Assembly: GCA_947088865.1 (NCBI GenBank)
Contig: CAMUHY010000008.1
Span: 1-64,000 of the forward strand
Direction: 5' to 3'
Length of the DNA: 64,000 nt
Source: an uncultured Eubacterium sp.
Lineage (GTDB): Bacteria; Bacillota; Clostridia; Lachnospirales; Lachnospiraceae
Part shown: in pieces, positions 6,772 through 15,403 of the stretch
How the letters are laid out: every line of letters begins with the position of its first letter
Numbering within the stretch: position 1 is the stretch's first letter
Made by a program: the position numbers and the translations under genes
The notes under the pieces: generated by a model
The model's input: the letters and a program-made list of their open reading frames with translations, nothing else
Told to the model about the DNA's origin: nothing
The model's database searches: none

Positions 6772-8334
6772 CTATACCTCTTTCATAAGTATGTACCAAA
6801 CACCATCAACTTGTACTTTGTTTAAAACTTCAAATATACTATTTCGTTCATATACAACTTCTTGCTCGTCCAATCCAATCTTACTTATATCTCTACCTTT
6901 TTGTGAATTTTGAATATAAATTTTTATTTCTGCCATTTCACTATAATTATCCGATTTTGACATACTCCAATATTGTGGTATTAAATATTTTTTACCAATC
7001 TGAAAACCATCAACATACTGTTGGACTCGTTCTTTAGAATTAACATAATCTGAAAAATCAACTGTTCTTAACAAATTTCCTTTATATGTTGGTAATTTAG
7101 TCAGTGCCTTATCAAGTTGTTTTACAAACTGTTGTGATACATCGCTTAATTCACTAAATGAGCTACACCGTCTTAATTCATCATTTATTTTGTATGCTTC
7201 AAAACTTTTATACCTTAATAATGCAGCTTTATCAGTTTTATTCAATATCATTGTATCATCAAGATTGATTTTCTTCAAGCCCGATTTATCCCCACTTTCC
7301 ACAAAGAACTTCTGCCAATCCTCATATTTCATGTTGGCTGGTACATAATAGGTCTTTCCATCTTCATCTCTTGCTGCTCGTTCCCCTACTAAGCCAAATT
7401 CATCATCAAAATAAGGTATTGTTGTGGTCCTGCAATTCACATGAAAAGGCGGAGCTGTAACCCCCACTTCCCATTGGGACATATTAAAATGCTGTCCATC
7501 CATATTTTGACAGATATCCGAAGTATGCGAATCTAATGTTGCAACAATTCCATACTGTTCAACATCTAATTCTTTAAAACAATCCTTTTGCGCTGCTGAA
7601 CTAAAAAAAGCCTCTTCTGTCATTACAAGTCTTCCAGCATTTGTCTTTGATACCTTCATTTTCCTTGCAATTTCGTCAATGGCTTTTTGTGGGTCTCTTC
7701 CCAATATAATATTCTGAGTTAATGTTGTATTCAGTTCATTTACTAATTTTGTCTTATTGGTCCATATTCGGCTTGAAAAATCCTTTCCATCAGCTGCCCA
7801 AGGTTTATAAATAACTTTTGAAATTTGTTTATCATCAAGTGTTGCAAAATCCCAAGCAACGCCAACGCCTTTTTGAATTTCATAAGCTGTGTGATAATAT
7901 CCGTTCATATAAATACTTCTCATTGCTCTATCAACACTATCAATCTGATTATCAAAAAGCACCTCCAAAGACTGTTGTGTCTGAAGCTTTAATGCTTCCA
8001 AACGTGATATATGATACCTTGCAGAAGCATTTTCAAGCTGCTTCATCCATTGTCCATTAACTGCATTTTCACGACCATATGTAATATATTGGTTGATATC
8101 CCACTTTAATTCTTCTAGTTGTCTATTGGTTAATATGCTCTTTGCTTCCTGAAGTGTAATACCATTATTTGTGGCAAATCGACCATACCAAGCATTGATT
8201 TGTGTTTCAAGCTGATGTTGTACCTTATGATATTGTTTTTCAATATCCGCATAACATTGAATCCCCTTATTATGTTGTAATTCTTCTATTTGCTTAAATC
8301 GCTGCTGCCAATATTCTGATGACTTTTTAGACAC
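6772..8334 (-). CDS. MuF minor head protein fused to a probable ADP-ribosyltransferase
   Basis: 520 residues, starting at a GTG that overlaps the portal stop (TAGTG). Residues about 1-310 are a phage SPP1 gp7/MuF head-morphogenesis domain, ending in the family motif around HVNCRTTTIPYF (298-308). The extra C-terminal ~150 residues carry an ADP-ribosyltransferase pattern: Arg423 in GNLLRTVDF, SMS at 457-459 in YWSMSKS, and an E-x-E at 490-492 in LDEQEVVY. MuF proteins with toxin tails are known in temperate phages and are thought to be delivered with the DNA. The toxin activity is inferred from motifs. Confidence 0.85.
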   Translation of the reverse strand: MSKKSSEYWQQRFKQIEELQHNKGIQCYADIEKQYHKVQHQLETQINAWYGRFATNNGITLQEAKSILTNRQLEELKWDINQYITYGRENAVNGQWMKQLENASARYHISRLEALKLQTQQSLEVLFDNQIDSVDRAMRSIYMNGYYHTAYEIQKGVGVAWDFATLDDKQISKVIYKPWAADGKDFSSRIWTNKTKLVNELNTTLTQNIILGRDPQKAIDEIARKMKVSKTNAGRLVMTEEAFFSSAAQKDCFKELDVEQYGIVATLDSHTSDICQNMDGQHFNMSQWEVGVTAPPFHVNCRTTTIPYFDDEFGLVGERAARDEDGKTYYVPANMKYEDWQKFFVESGDKSGLKKINLDDTMILNKTDKAALLRYKSFEAYKINDELRRCSSFSELSDVSQQFVKQLDKALTKLPTYKGNLLRTVDFSDYVNSKERVQQYVDGFQIGKKYLIPQYWSMSKSDNYSEMAEIKIYIQNSQKGRDISKIGLDEQEVVYERNSIFEVLNKVQVDGVWYILMKEV

Positions 8335-9866
8335 TATTCTTCACCACCTTGCTTACTGGCTGTATTTATATCATCAGGCGGTTTTTCTCCTTCTTGATTG
8401 TCTGCTCCAAAATATTGCTGCTCCATTTCTTTTTGCGTTTCTTCCTTTTGCTTTTTTAAACGCTCCAATTCAAGTTGTGGGTCATCAATCCAAGGATGCA
8501 TACTGATAATAGTCTCATCAGATAATAAACCTACTGACTTTTGGCAATTGTCAATGGATTCACTCTCATTTATAAGGATATCTCTATTAAAAATAATGGT
8601 TACTTCTTCCTTCTCAAAGTTTCCTTGTCCAGTATTTGCAAGGTGTGCATTAACAAACCACAATATATTTTCAAAGGCAGCTTGATATTCTATTTCTGTA
8701 TCATTAGCGTCAATATCAATATCCGAATACATAGATTGAATATTCATCTGATTAGGATTACCGGATAATCGGTCATCTTTGGCGTCATATCCCATACCAT
8801 TCTCAATTAATGCTTTTTTAAATAATTCCACTATTGACTTATAATTATCAGCATTTACATGAATTTCAAGTGTTTCAACTCCACCTTTTGTTTCACCATC
8901 ATATCGCACTTTAATAGCTCCATAGGTTGCAAGATTCTTTCTAAATTCAGCTAAATTAGTGCCATCATAGTTTTTTATAATAAGAATCGTATTCCTTGCG
9001 TCTTCCTGCATGTTATTTTCAAAATCAGACAGCATAATATTGATACCATCTTGTAAAGATTTTACTTTTTTTAATAAAGGCATTTCATTTTCATTGCATT
9101 TTAGTGGTATAAGTGGTATTTTCGACCAATTAAAACCTGTAACTTTTCCATTTTTATCCGTTACCGTAACATGATACATATCTTTGTGTTTATCACTCAT
9201 ATCTGGTATCAATGAACCTTTATCATAAACAAATTGATGAATACCATTCAAATCATATATTTCTACTTTTTTAATCAACTTTATTCTTGTTCCTTCATAT
9301 CCAATTACTGGATACATCCGAACTGCAAATTCAAGTTCTGTATGTTCACTATCTTTCCAAAAGGGTAAAATCTCATAAGATGGAAATAATCGAAACGTAA
9401 ACTCTCCCTGTTCATTGTAATAGGGATATAGCCATGAAATTCCTCCATTATAAGCAGCTTTGCCACTATTATTTAAAACTTTCATAAACTTCTTATTAAA
9501 TATTTTTTTTAATAATTCAATATACTGTTTATTTTCGCCATCAAATGTAATAGGCTGTCCAAATAGATAATTTGCCTTTTGATTGACCAGCTTTGCATAT
9601 TGATTATCAATAATATGGTTATTGGGTAAATTTTCAACAGCTTCTAGCTTGCCATCTTCTCCTATCATGGTTCTTTTACGCTTTAAAATATCATGTTCAT
9701 TCTCATAATATAAAAACCCTTTAATCTGCATAATTCTTTCAGGTGAACTTTCCCATCTGCGTATTTCCATTTCTATAAATTGCTTATCTGTTATTTTTGA
9801 ATGAATCCCTGACAGAAAAAAATTACCAATCTTTATCATTAACTTATCAACAAAATTACCAAACAA
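8334..9866 (-). CDS. Phage portal protein (SPP1 type)
   Basis: A 510-residue portal of the SPP1/gp6-like family: N-terminal FIEMEIRRWESSPERIMQIK, central NQYAKLVNQKANYLFGQPIT and the clip/stem region around GYDAKDDRLSGNPNQMNIQS. The likely start is TTG at 9866, preceded by AAGGTG; the open frame extends 20 codons further without a good ribosome site. The C-terminus is Gln/Glu rich. The portal forms the dodecameric DNA channel and docks the terminase. It overlaps the MuF gene and follows the large terminase gene, the standard order. Confidence 0.93.
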   Translation of the reverse strand: MFGNFVDKLMIKIGNFFLSGIHSKITDKQFIEMEIRRWESSPERIMQIKGFLYYENEHDILKRKRTMIGEDGKLEAVENLPNNHIIDNQYAKLVNQKANYLFGQPITFDGENKQYIELLKKIFNKKFMKVLNNSGKAAYNGGISWLYPYYNEQGEFTFRLFPSYEILPFWKDSEHTELEFAVRMYPVIGYEGTRIKLIKKVEIYDLNGIHQFVYDKGSLIPDMSDKHKDMYHVTVTDKNGKVTGFNWSKIPLIPLKCNENEMPLLKKVKSLQDGINIMLSDFENNMQEDARNTILIIKNYDGTNLAEFRKNLATYGAIKVRYDGETKGGVETLEIHVNADNYKSIVELFKKALIENGMGYDAKDDRLSGNPNQMNIQSMYSDIDIDANDTEIEYQAAFENILWFVNAHLANTGQGNFEKEEVTIIFNRDILINESESIDNCQKSVGLLSDETIISMHPWIDDPQLELERLKKQKEETQKEMEQQYFGADNQEGEKPPDDINTASKQGGEE

Positions 9867-9981
9867 GTTTATTTCACCTTCTTTCTTGCATAAAAAAAGT
9901 TGCAAGCAGCTCTTGCAACTCCACAAAATAAAAAAGCCTGAAAATGCTAATTTTCAAGACTATATATTCTATATACTATTA

Positions 9982-11220
9982 TTAATCAAAACTAAATGCT
10001 TCAGGCTGTAATATTTTTGATACTCCATACCTCATCGAATCCATACCATGTGAAAATTCATGGTCTGGCTTATCTGTTGGCTTTCCATTTTTATCCAGTT
10101 CCCAGCAATAATTTTGTATTTCATGGTAAAACTCTGTGCATGTAGGGTGTATAAGAATGGTATAATTTTGTATTAACTGAATACCATAATTTACACTATC
10201 TTTCCCCTTACGTGAAGGCATTGCTTTAATACCTTCTTCCTGTAATTCAACAATACTTTTCGGTTCAGCGCTATCACATATAATAATCTGATTTCCATAA
10301 CCTTTATCCTTTATTGCTTGTGCAATAATCTTATTGGTAACACCTGTCTTATACCATTCATCAAAAACATATATAATCATATTGGTATTATCAATCATTT
10401 CACAGACAAAAGCATTGGGGTCTGTAAACCCAAAATCAAGATTAAATGCTGATTTAATACCTGATATCTGTCTTACTTTATCAATATCAAAATCTTCTAC
10501 TTTCCATTTTTCATATATTAAGCCTACTGCAATACCCCATTCACCTTCGCCTTCTATATGGTATCGACGAGGACTATTTATTTTCATTTTTCTAAAAATA
10601 TTGCGGTCTGCTTCATCAAGCCATTCATTACATTCCCAAGTAGTCGTTTTTATAAAAATATCATCATCTGGATTATCAAAAAACCGAACTTTTAACCAAC
10701 TTGTTGCACTCCATGGATTAAACGTAAGTGTAAGCTGCTTAAAATACCCTCCTGGCACTTCACCACGAATAGACATATCCAGCTTATTAAAATCCTCTTC
10801 TCTGATTTCATAAGCTTCTTCTATCCATACAAAACAAAGATACCCTTTATCAACAGAAATAGACGTAATTTTCAATCCATCATCTAATCCTCTAAATAAT
10901 ATCTTTTGTCCTGTGCTTTTTCTAATAATCTGCATTGGCGATACTGTACATTCAAAATAAGCATCTAATTTCATTTTATGAATAGCCCATTTTAAATCAC
11001 TAAACACAGAATCACGCAATGTATTAGAATACCGCCGAACACATAAACCATTATTTTCAGGATATTGATATAATCTATATATCATATTCAAAGCTGTTGT
11101 TTTTGACTTCTTTGAACCTCTTGAACCTTTACATACTCGATACCTTTTCCTTGTATTCCAAAAATCGGCATATCCTTTTCCAATTAGTTTTTGTAATGAT
11201 AATTCTTGCAAAGACATCAC
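9982..11220 (-). CDS. terL: Phage terminase large subunit (PBSX type)
   Basis: This 412-residue protein is the DNA-packaging motor. It has an N-terminal ATPase domain with an atypical Walker A (CKGSRGSKKSKTTALN, about 29-44) and a Walker B at CFVWIEEAYEI (about 129-139). A C-terminal RNase H-like nuclease shows FNLDFGFTDPNAF (about 248-260) and a late acidic HEFSHGMDSMRYG (about 388-400). This is the PBSX/Terminase_3 pattern. An ATG at 11217 directly follows the GTG at 11220; either may be used. It lies between the small subunit and portal genes. Confidence 0.93.
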   Translation of the reverse strand: MMSLQELSLQKLIGKGYADFWNTRKRYRVCKGSRGSKKSKTTALNMIYRLYQYPENNGLCVRRYSNTLRDSVFSDLKWAIHKMKLDAYFECTVSPMQIIRKSTGQKILFRGLDDGLKITSISVDKGYLCFVWIEEAYEIREEDFNKLDMSIRGEVPGGYFKQLTLTFNPWSATSWLKVRFFDNPDDDIFIKTTTWECNEWLDEADRNIFRKMKINSPRRYHIEGEGEWGIAVGLIYEKWKVEDFDIDKVRQISGIKSAFNLDFGFTDPNAFVCEMIDNTNMIIYVFDEWYKTGVTNKIIAQAIKDKGYGNQIIICDSAEPKSIVELQEEGIKAMPSRKGKDSVNYGIQLIQNYTILIHPTCTEFYHEIQNYCWELDKNGKPTDKPDHEFSHGMDSMRYGVSKILQPEAFSFD

Positions 11221-11293
11221 CTTATCTTCTTAATATTATTTGCTTTATAATTTGTTTACTTAAAAACCTCCGCATTCTCTACATTTATTATTC

Positions 11294-12046
11294 TTACTCT
11301 TTAATATCATTCACGATTACAACGCCTTCATTTTCCTCTCTTCCTTTATCTTTCAATTTATCTATTTGTGCTTTAAGAAGTTCAATTTTTACCTTTTGCT
11401 CGTCTGTTACTATTCCCATATGCTTTGTAAGCCAATCTAATGCTTTTAAACTATCCTGTAATTCAATCGACTTCGTTTTTCCTGCTGCTATCTTTTTTAC
11501 TAACATTCCATCAAATTCATCTGAATTTTTCAATATAATGTCACCATCTTTTACACTCATATAATCATTTATATCTGCATAGGCTATATCTATATATCTT
11601 TGCACAATATCTTCTTCGCTAAGCATTTCTCTATTTAAACGGTTTTGTTTTAACATATTAATTTCATCTACTATCTTAACATTTCTTAGCATTCTACTGC
11701 CACATACTGCAGCTGTATTATAATCACATTCATATACTTTTTGATATGCTTTTGTTGCATTAAAACAACGTACATAATAAATACAAAAAAGCTGTTGTTT
11801 ATCAGTTAATTCTGTATTCTGCACTATTTCTTCAATTATATCTGATGTAGCCTTTTTTCTATGTTGTATTTTATTTGCATCGTTGCATCTATTATTTGCA
11901 ATGTTGCAATCCCATTTATATCTATTCTTCCAGCTTCGTACTGTTCCCTCTGGCACACCTAACTCTCTAGCAATTTCAATTAATTTCATTCCTGAAAGAT
12001 ACAATACTTTGGCTTTTTCAATTCTTGTGTCAGACTTACGTGACAT
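11294..12046 (-). CDS. terS: Phage terminase small subunit
   Basis: A 250-residue protein. The N-terminal ~60 residues are a helix-turn-helix (IEIARELGVPEGTVRSWKNR) for packaging-site recognition. Next comes the Terminase_2 domain: LTDKQQLFCIYYVRCFNATKA at about 76-96, AVCGSRMLRNVKIVDEIN, then YIDIAYADINDYM. The C-terminal helix is a charged coiled coil. Gene order small subunit, large subunit, portal is as in SPP1-like phages. A terminator hairpin upstream (12079-12109) separates it from the preceding regulator. Confidence 0.92.
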   Translation of the reverse strand: MSRKSDTRIEKAKVLYLSGMKLIEIARELGVPEGTVRSWKNRYKWDCNIANNRCNDANKIQHRKKATSDIIEEIVQNTELTDKQQLFCIYYVRCFNATKAYQKVYECDYNTAAVCGSRMLRNVKIVDEINMLKQNRLNREMLSEEDIVQRYIDIAYADINDYMSVKDGDIILKNSDEFDGMLVKKIAAGKTKSIELQDSLKALDWLTKHMGIVTDEQKVKIELLKAQIDKLKDKGREENEGVVIVNDIKE

Positions 12047-12078
12047 TCACCTCACCTTCCTTTTAATTTTTATACAAA

Positions 12079-12109
12079 AAAAGAGGAGAATAAATATATC
12101 TCCTCTTTT
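12079..12109 (-). terminator. Terminator before the packaging genes
   Basis: An 11-bp stem AAAAGAGGAGA / TCTCCTCTTTT with a 9-base loop and, on the minus strand, a run of seven T. It would end transcripts of the DUF1492-like regulator gene unless antitermination occurs. Confidence 0.7.
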
Positions 12110-12242
12110 ACAATTATTAATTCTTTATCAATTATATTCAAAACTGGATATAAAACTCATTACATATATAAAATGAAAATTTCTTCATTTGCTAATTTTT
12201 CATTTTATATTATATCACAGTTTTAAGTGTTATTGGGTGCTA

Positions 12243-12686
12243 TTAAGTGTTATTAGGTGTTGACTTTAAAATTTTATCTTCAAAATCTTTCAAAGCACAT
12301 CCATGCAAATGTTTTATGTAGTCATACGAAAAATCCATTTCAACACAAATGTGTTCTAAACTTTTGTATTCAACATAGCGCTTATAAAGTAATCTAATAT
12401 AATCAGTATTGTTTAATTCTTGTATCTGATTTATGATTTTATGTTTTTCTTGAAGAAAAGTATTAATTTCTTGACTAATTTCTGCTTCAAGGTCAACAAT
12501 ACGACCAATCAACTTTACAAATGGGGCTTCTCCTGAAGAACTTGTTTGTACTCTCTCTTTTGAATAATCAATATTGCTTGCACTTTTTGACTTTAAGCAT
12601 AAATTATCAACTTCCTTGTTTTTTTGTTTTATCAAAATATCTAATCGTTTTAACTGTTGTAAATATTCTTTTGCTTTCACAATCAA
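12243..12686 (-). CDS. Sigma-like phage late regulator (DUF1492 type)
   Basis: 147 residues with a long N-terminal coiled coil (YLQQLKRLDILIKQKNKEVD) and a C-terminal sigma-region-4-like HTH (LEHICVEMDFSYDYIKHLHG). This is the layout of DUF1492/ArpU-like proteins that control late phage genes. The start is TTG at 12686 (or GTG at 12680) behind GAGGAGG. It is the first gene of the packaging side and is separated from the terminase genes by a terminator, which suits a late activator. Confidence 0.72.
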   Translation of the reverse strand: MIVKAKEYLQQLKRLDILIKQKNKEVDNLCLKSKSASNIDYSKERVQTSSSGEAPFVKLIGRIVDLEAEISQEINTFLQEKHKIINQIQELNNTDYIRLLYKRYVEYKSLEHICVEMDFSYDYIKHLHGCALKDFEDKILKSTPNNT

Positions 12687-13202
12687 CCATCCTCCTCTTT
12701 ACAACCCCTTTACTCTATATCCCTTTTCCTCTAACTGTTCAAACTGCTTTTATATTTTTGATAGTGAATTTTATATATCTTTCTTTTTCTCTTTTAAATT
12801 ATTATATTTTTCCAATAATTTTTAAAACTATTAAAAAATATATTTTCCTCAATTATACAATTTCTTTTATTTTATCTTTTGTATTATAGTATCATGGTAA
12901 AATTGGCTTGTAAATATCAATAGAACTGTTAAAAATCACTATTGGCAAGATATAGCAAACTATGACAACTTATACAAAACTATATAAATTATAAATTTTT
13001 TATAAACTTTGAAACTTATATATTTTTGCAATAAAAAAAGAGTAGATTTGTCTACTCTAATATTTAAATACAAATTAATATTGTTTTCTTAATTAATTTT
13101 GCTTGCAATACTCTTTTCATAATTTGAGGTAAATTTGAAGTAAATTAAATCTATAAATCACTATAAATCCCATAAAATAAATATTTTTTCAATTAAATTA
13201 AA

Positions 13203-13237
13203 ATATTGCCGTGACAGATGAATAGTATTTTTATCAT
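13203..13237 (-). repeat. Attachment-type repeat: truncated 5' end of an LMW tyrosine phosphatase gene (left copy)
   Basis: Read on the minus strand it is ATG plus codons for MIKILFICHGNI, the start of low-molecular-weight tyrosine phosphatase (motif CxGNxCR), with a GAAGGGA ribosome site upstream. The homology stops exactly after GGCAATATT; the next codons are LI and stop. A matching copy lies at 20642-20676 (35 bp, 3 mismatches). Confidence 0.7.
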
Positions 13238-13360
13238 ATCTTTTATATCCCTTCATAAGCCTTCAAACCTTGTTATTTTAAGCTTTTAGGCGCTTTTTCC
13301 GTTTTTGCTTTTTTCCCCTTAGTTTACATAATTCGTTATAAATCTACGCAAATTTATGGG

Positions 13361-13375
13361 CAAATGGTGTAGTAA
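13361..13375 (+). repeat. 15-bp direct repeat beside the integrase remnant (left copy)
   Basis: CAAATGGTGTAGTAA occurs here, 24 bp beyond the integrase stop codon, and exactly again at 20570-20584. Direct repeats this close to an integrase 3' end often mark att sites. Confidence 0.5.
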
Positions 13376-13399
13376 TTGGTGTAGTGATTTGATTCATTT

Positions 13400-13630
13400 T
13401 CAACTTGATTTTCTCTGTTTCCCTTGCGTATCAGCTTTGAAGTCTAAAATTTTCGCCATCTGTTCCGCCGCACGGTCATAGCTGGCATGAGTATAAACAT
13501 TCAGCGTAACCCCTACATCAGAATATCCCATCACATACTGCAAGGTCTTAATATCCATGCCTGCGTTTGCCATGTTGATACAGAATCCTCTCTTCAAATA
13601 AAATGCCTGGCATAATCCACTATATTTCAA
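13400..13630 (-). pseudogene. Tyrosine integrase, C-terminal remnant
   Basis: Only the last ~76 residues of a Tn916/phage-type tyrosine recombinase remain: MANAGMDIKTLQYVMGYSDV and LNVYTHASYDRAAEQMAKIL are family hallmarks. The catalytic Tyr of NVYTHA is kept, but the HxxR box is replaced (LKRGFC instead of FRHTFC) and the GHxD His is Tyr. No N-terminal or core-binding domain precedes it. It cannot be active and marks an old integration event next to the direct repeat at 13361. Confidence 0.85.
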
Positions 13631-13886
13631 CGTGCTTCTCTCCTCATCCGACTATAAGACTATAAATTCGCTCTAAGAAAAAATCCCTCTAAATACGCGG
13701 ATTCTATAAACTCCGCTAAATGTAATAGCTCCTATACAACCTTAAAATATTTAGTATAAAAACCAAACACGAAACATACCAAAAATAAACCTTGAAATCG
13801 CACAATTTGGGGCATATTCGTACTTACTTATAATTATTTATAGTTTACCACAAATAAAGACTTTTGCACAGTGATTTTTTAAAGGG

Positions 13887-13979
13887 ATGTTAATTTTCAG
13901 GCGAATTTCTTTGACTGTGACTCTGGAAGAAAACTTTTTGAAAAAATTTGAGGAAAAATCGGAAAAACACCCAAACTGA
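13887..13979 (+). CDS. Micro-ORF 1 (30 residues)
   Basis: ATG at 13887 follows AAAGGG. The peptide MLIFRRISLTVTLEENFLKK... is basic. Its TGA overlaps the next ATG (TGATG), which suggests coupling. It resembles no family I know and could be chance. Confidence 0.3.
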   Translation: MLIFRRISLTVTLEENFLKKFEEKSEKHPN

Positions 13980-14107
13980 TGCCTAGACCTTTGAAAAAGC
14001 AAAATACCGCTAAGAGTTTCGGCAGATACACAAGAGAAAACTCAACTGTCAAGGCGCATGACGTAAAACTGCACCATCTGGAAACCGAGGCAGTCATGGA
14101 CGCATGA
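13979..14107 (+). CDS. Micro-ORF 2 (42 residues)
   Basis: Starts in the TGATG overlap and encodes a basic, polar peptide (MPRPLKKQNTAKSFGRYTRE...). Base composition is clearly richer in G and C than the flanks. No family recognised. Confidence 0.3.
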   Translation: MPRPLKKQNTAKSFGRYTRENSTVKAHDVKLHHLETEAVMDA

Positions 14108-14108
14108 C

Positions 14109-14177
14109 ATGTTGAAACTTCTTAGTGGAAGGGTTCATATAATGTCAAACCTTCAGCAGCTGACCAGAAACCAATAA
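14109..14177 (+). CDS. Micro-ORF 3 (22 residues)
   Basis: ATG lies 1 bp after the previous stop and the TAA lies just before AGGAGG of the next ORF. Too short to assign. Confidence 0.2.
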   Translation: MLKLLSGRVHIMSNLQQLTRNQ

Positions 14178-14191
14178 CAGGAGGATATGTT

Positions 14192-14362
14192 ATGGGCTGG
14201 TCGAACACTGCCAAAAGAAAGGCTGTCACCCCAGGCTTTCCTCCAAGAGAAAACCCAAGAAGGCAAAGATTATGGGAAAAACAGCAGATTATACAAACAC
14301 AAAAAAGTACAGCAACAACAAATCTTTCGATGGCAAGCCCGTTGAAGCAGGCAAGGTTCTGA
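14192..14362 (+). CDS. Small basic ORF (56 residues)
   Basis: ATG is preceded by CAGGAGGATATGTT, a strong ribosome site. The peptide begins MGWSNTAKRKAVTPGFPPRE and is highly basic. It overlaps the start of the following larger gene in another frame, so it may be a leader or coupling ORF. Confidence 0.4.
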   Translation: MGWSNTAKRKAVTPGFPPRENPRRQRLWEKQQIIQTQKSTATTNLSMASPLKQARF

Positions 14363-14994
14363 TACCCTTCCTTAAGGATAAATTCCATCTGAGATATGGA
14401 AAGTACACTGATGAGAACTTTACCACAATGCATCTCGGAGATTTCAAGCATCCCATCGGCTTCATGGCGATCAGAGAGGACAAGTATGCCGATTATATGC
14501 AGGATTTTTGGGATGAGGGCAACAAAGATATGGAACTCAGGCGCGAAGGTAGATGTATTATCGGTAAGAATCCCGATGGCACGGACAAGCCCTGTCCCAA
14601 CACCCATAAATGCAAGGGATACCCTAATAAAGGACTCTTAGAACGCCGCAATCCCAAGCGTGTAGAAATTCTGTCCTTAAATTATGAATTTGAGGACAAA
14701 GGCTTTGACATCAAGGACAACAGATACCCTTCCGTTGAAGATCAGGTACTTGATAAAATGTGCCCCAATCTGGATTATGATGAAGTCAGAGATAGAGCTT
14801 TATCTCGACTTGAAGAACAGAATGCTCGTCATGCTCAGATTATCAGACTTGAACTTGAAGGCAAGAATATCGAAGAAATCTGCACTGCTATCAAGCTTAA
14901 GTCCAGTCGAGGCATAGAATTGATTAATGAGGCCAATGATGCCCTTTGTGACATCCTCAGAATGCCTCATATGAAGACAAAGCATCGTAAGTAA
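14272..14994 (+). CDS. Mobile-element protein with sigma-like C-terminal HTH
   Basis: 240 residues, plus strand. The middle (FTTMHLGDFKHPIGFMAIRE, then GRCIIGKNPDGTDKPCPNTH) is shared by uncharacterised proteins of Clostridia conjugative elements, as I recall them. The C-terminal ~60 residues (ARHAQIIRLELEGKNIEEIC...) look like a sigma-70 region 4 helix-turn-helix. It may regulate the element's genes. Composition is richer in G and C than the surroundings and a terminator follows. Function not established. Confidence 0.6.
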   Translation: MGKTADYTNTKKYSNNKSFDGKPVEAGKVLIPFLKDKFHLRYGKYTDENFTTMHLGDFKHPIGFMAIREDKYADYMQDFWDEGNKDMELRREGRCIIGKNPDGTDKPCPNTHKCKGYPNKGLLERRNPKRVEILSLNYEFEDKGFDIKDNRYPSVEDQVLDKMCPNLDYDEVRDRALSRLEEQNARHAQIIRLELEGKNIEEICTAIKLKSSRGIELINEANDALCDILRMPHMKTKHRK

Positions 14995-15001
14995 ACAGAA
15001 A

Positions 15002-15040
15002 AAGAGCGGTAACTTCCATCATTCGGTCGCTACTGCTCTT
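15002..15040 (+). terminator. Terminator of the mobile-element gene
   Basis: An imperfect stem AAGAGCGGTA / TACTGCTCTT around a ~19-base loop is followed by ATTTAA and TTTTT. It lies 8 bp after the preceding stop codon. Confidence 0.6.
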
Positions 15041-15044
15041 ATTT

Positions 15045-15403
15045 AATACTTTTTCTTGACAGCTTACGCCCATTGAGTTGAAACTGATCATTCAATCATG
15101 ATATACTTAAACAACATGTTCATGTAGTGACAATATATCGAAGTTAGTATAGTCCCTCCGATTTTTATTAACTCCTTGATAATCCATTACTGAATTTAAT
15201 TATGCTATCATGGCAATTGTTTTATTCTTGACAGCATGATTATTGCTATCATTCAAAATATGTGTTATACCTACCATGCATAAAATTTGAAACAATCTTA
15301 GATGCTTCCATTTTTTATGACTTCTGCATCTTTCAATACTCACCCAAAGGCAAGAAAACACAAAATTTTATTTGTTTAAGACAAAATAATCTTGCATCAT
15401 CTG
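15045..15403. other. Intergenic stretch without recognisable genes
   Basis: About 360 bp between the plus-strand mobile-element gene and the convergent Thoeris operon. I see no ORF, repeat or strong hairpin. TTGACA occurs at about 15056 and 15226 without a good -10. Confidence 0.4.

Larger units (their letters stand above)
12687..13399. other. Non-coding junction between two mobile elements
   Basis: About 710 bp of very AT-rich DNA without a convincing gene. It contains a truncated LMW-PTP start (13203-13237), a 15-bp repeat (13361-13375) and GAGGTAAATTTGAAGTAAAT at about 13124-13143, but nothing else I can name. It appears to be the boundary between the phage-like element and the defence island. 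Confidence 0.6.

Noticed and set aside
13897-14607. Minus-strand ORFs opposite the mobile-element gene
   Set aside because: They are shadows of the plus-strand genes, without ribosome sites or recognisable products.
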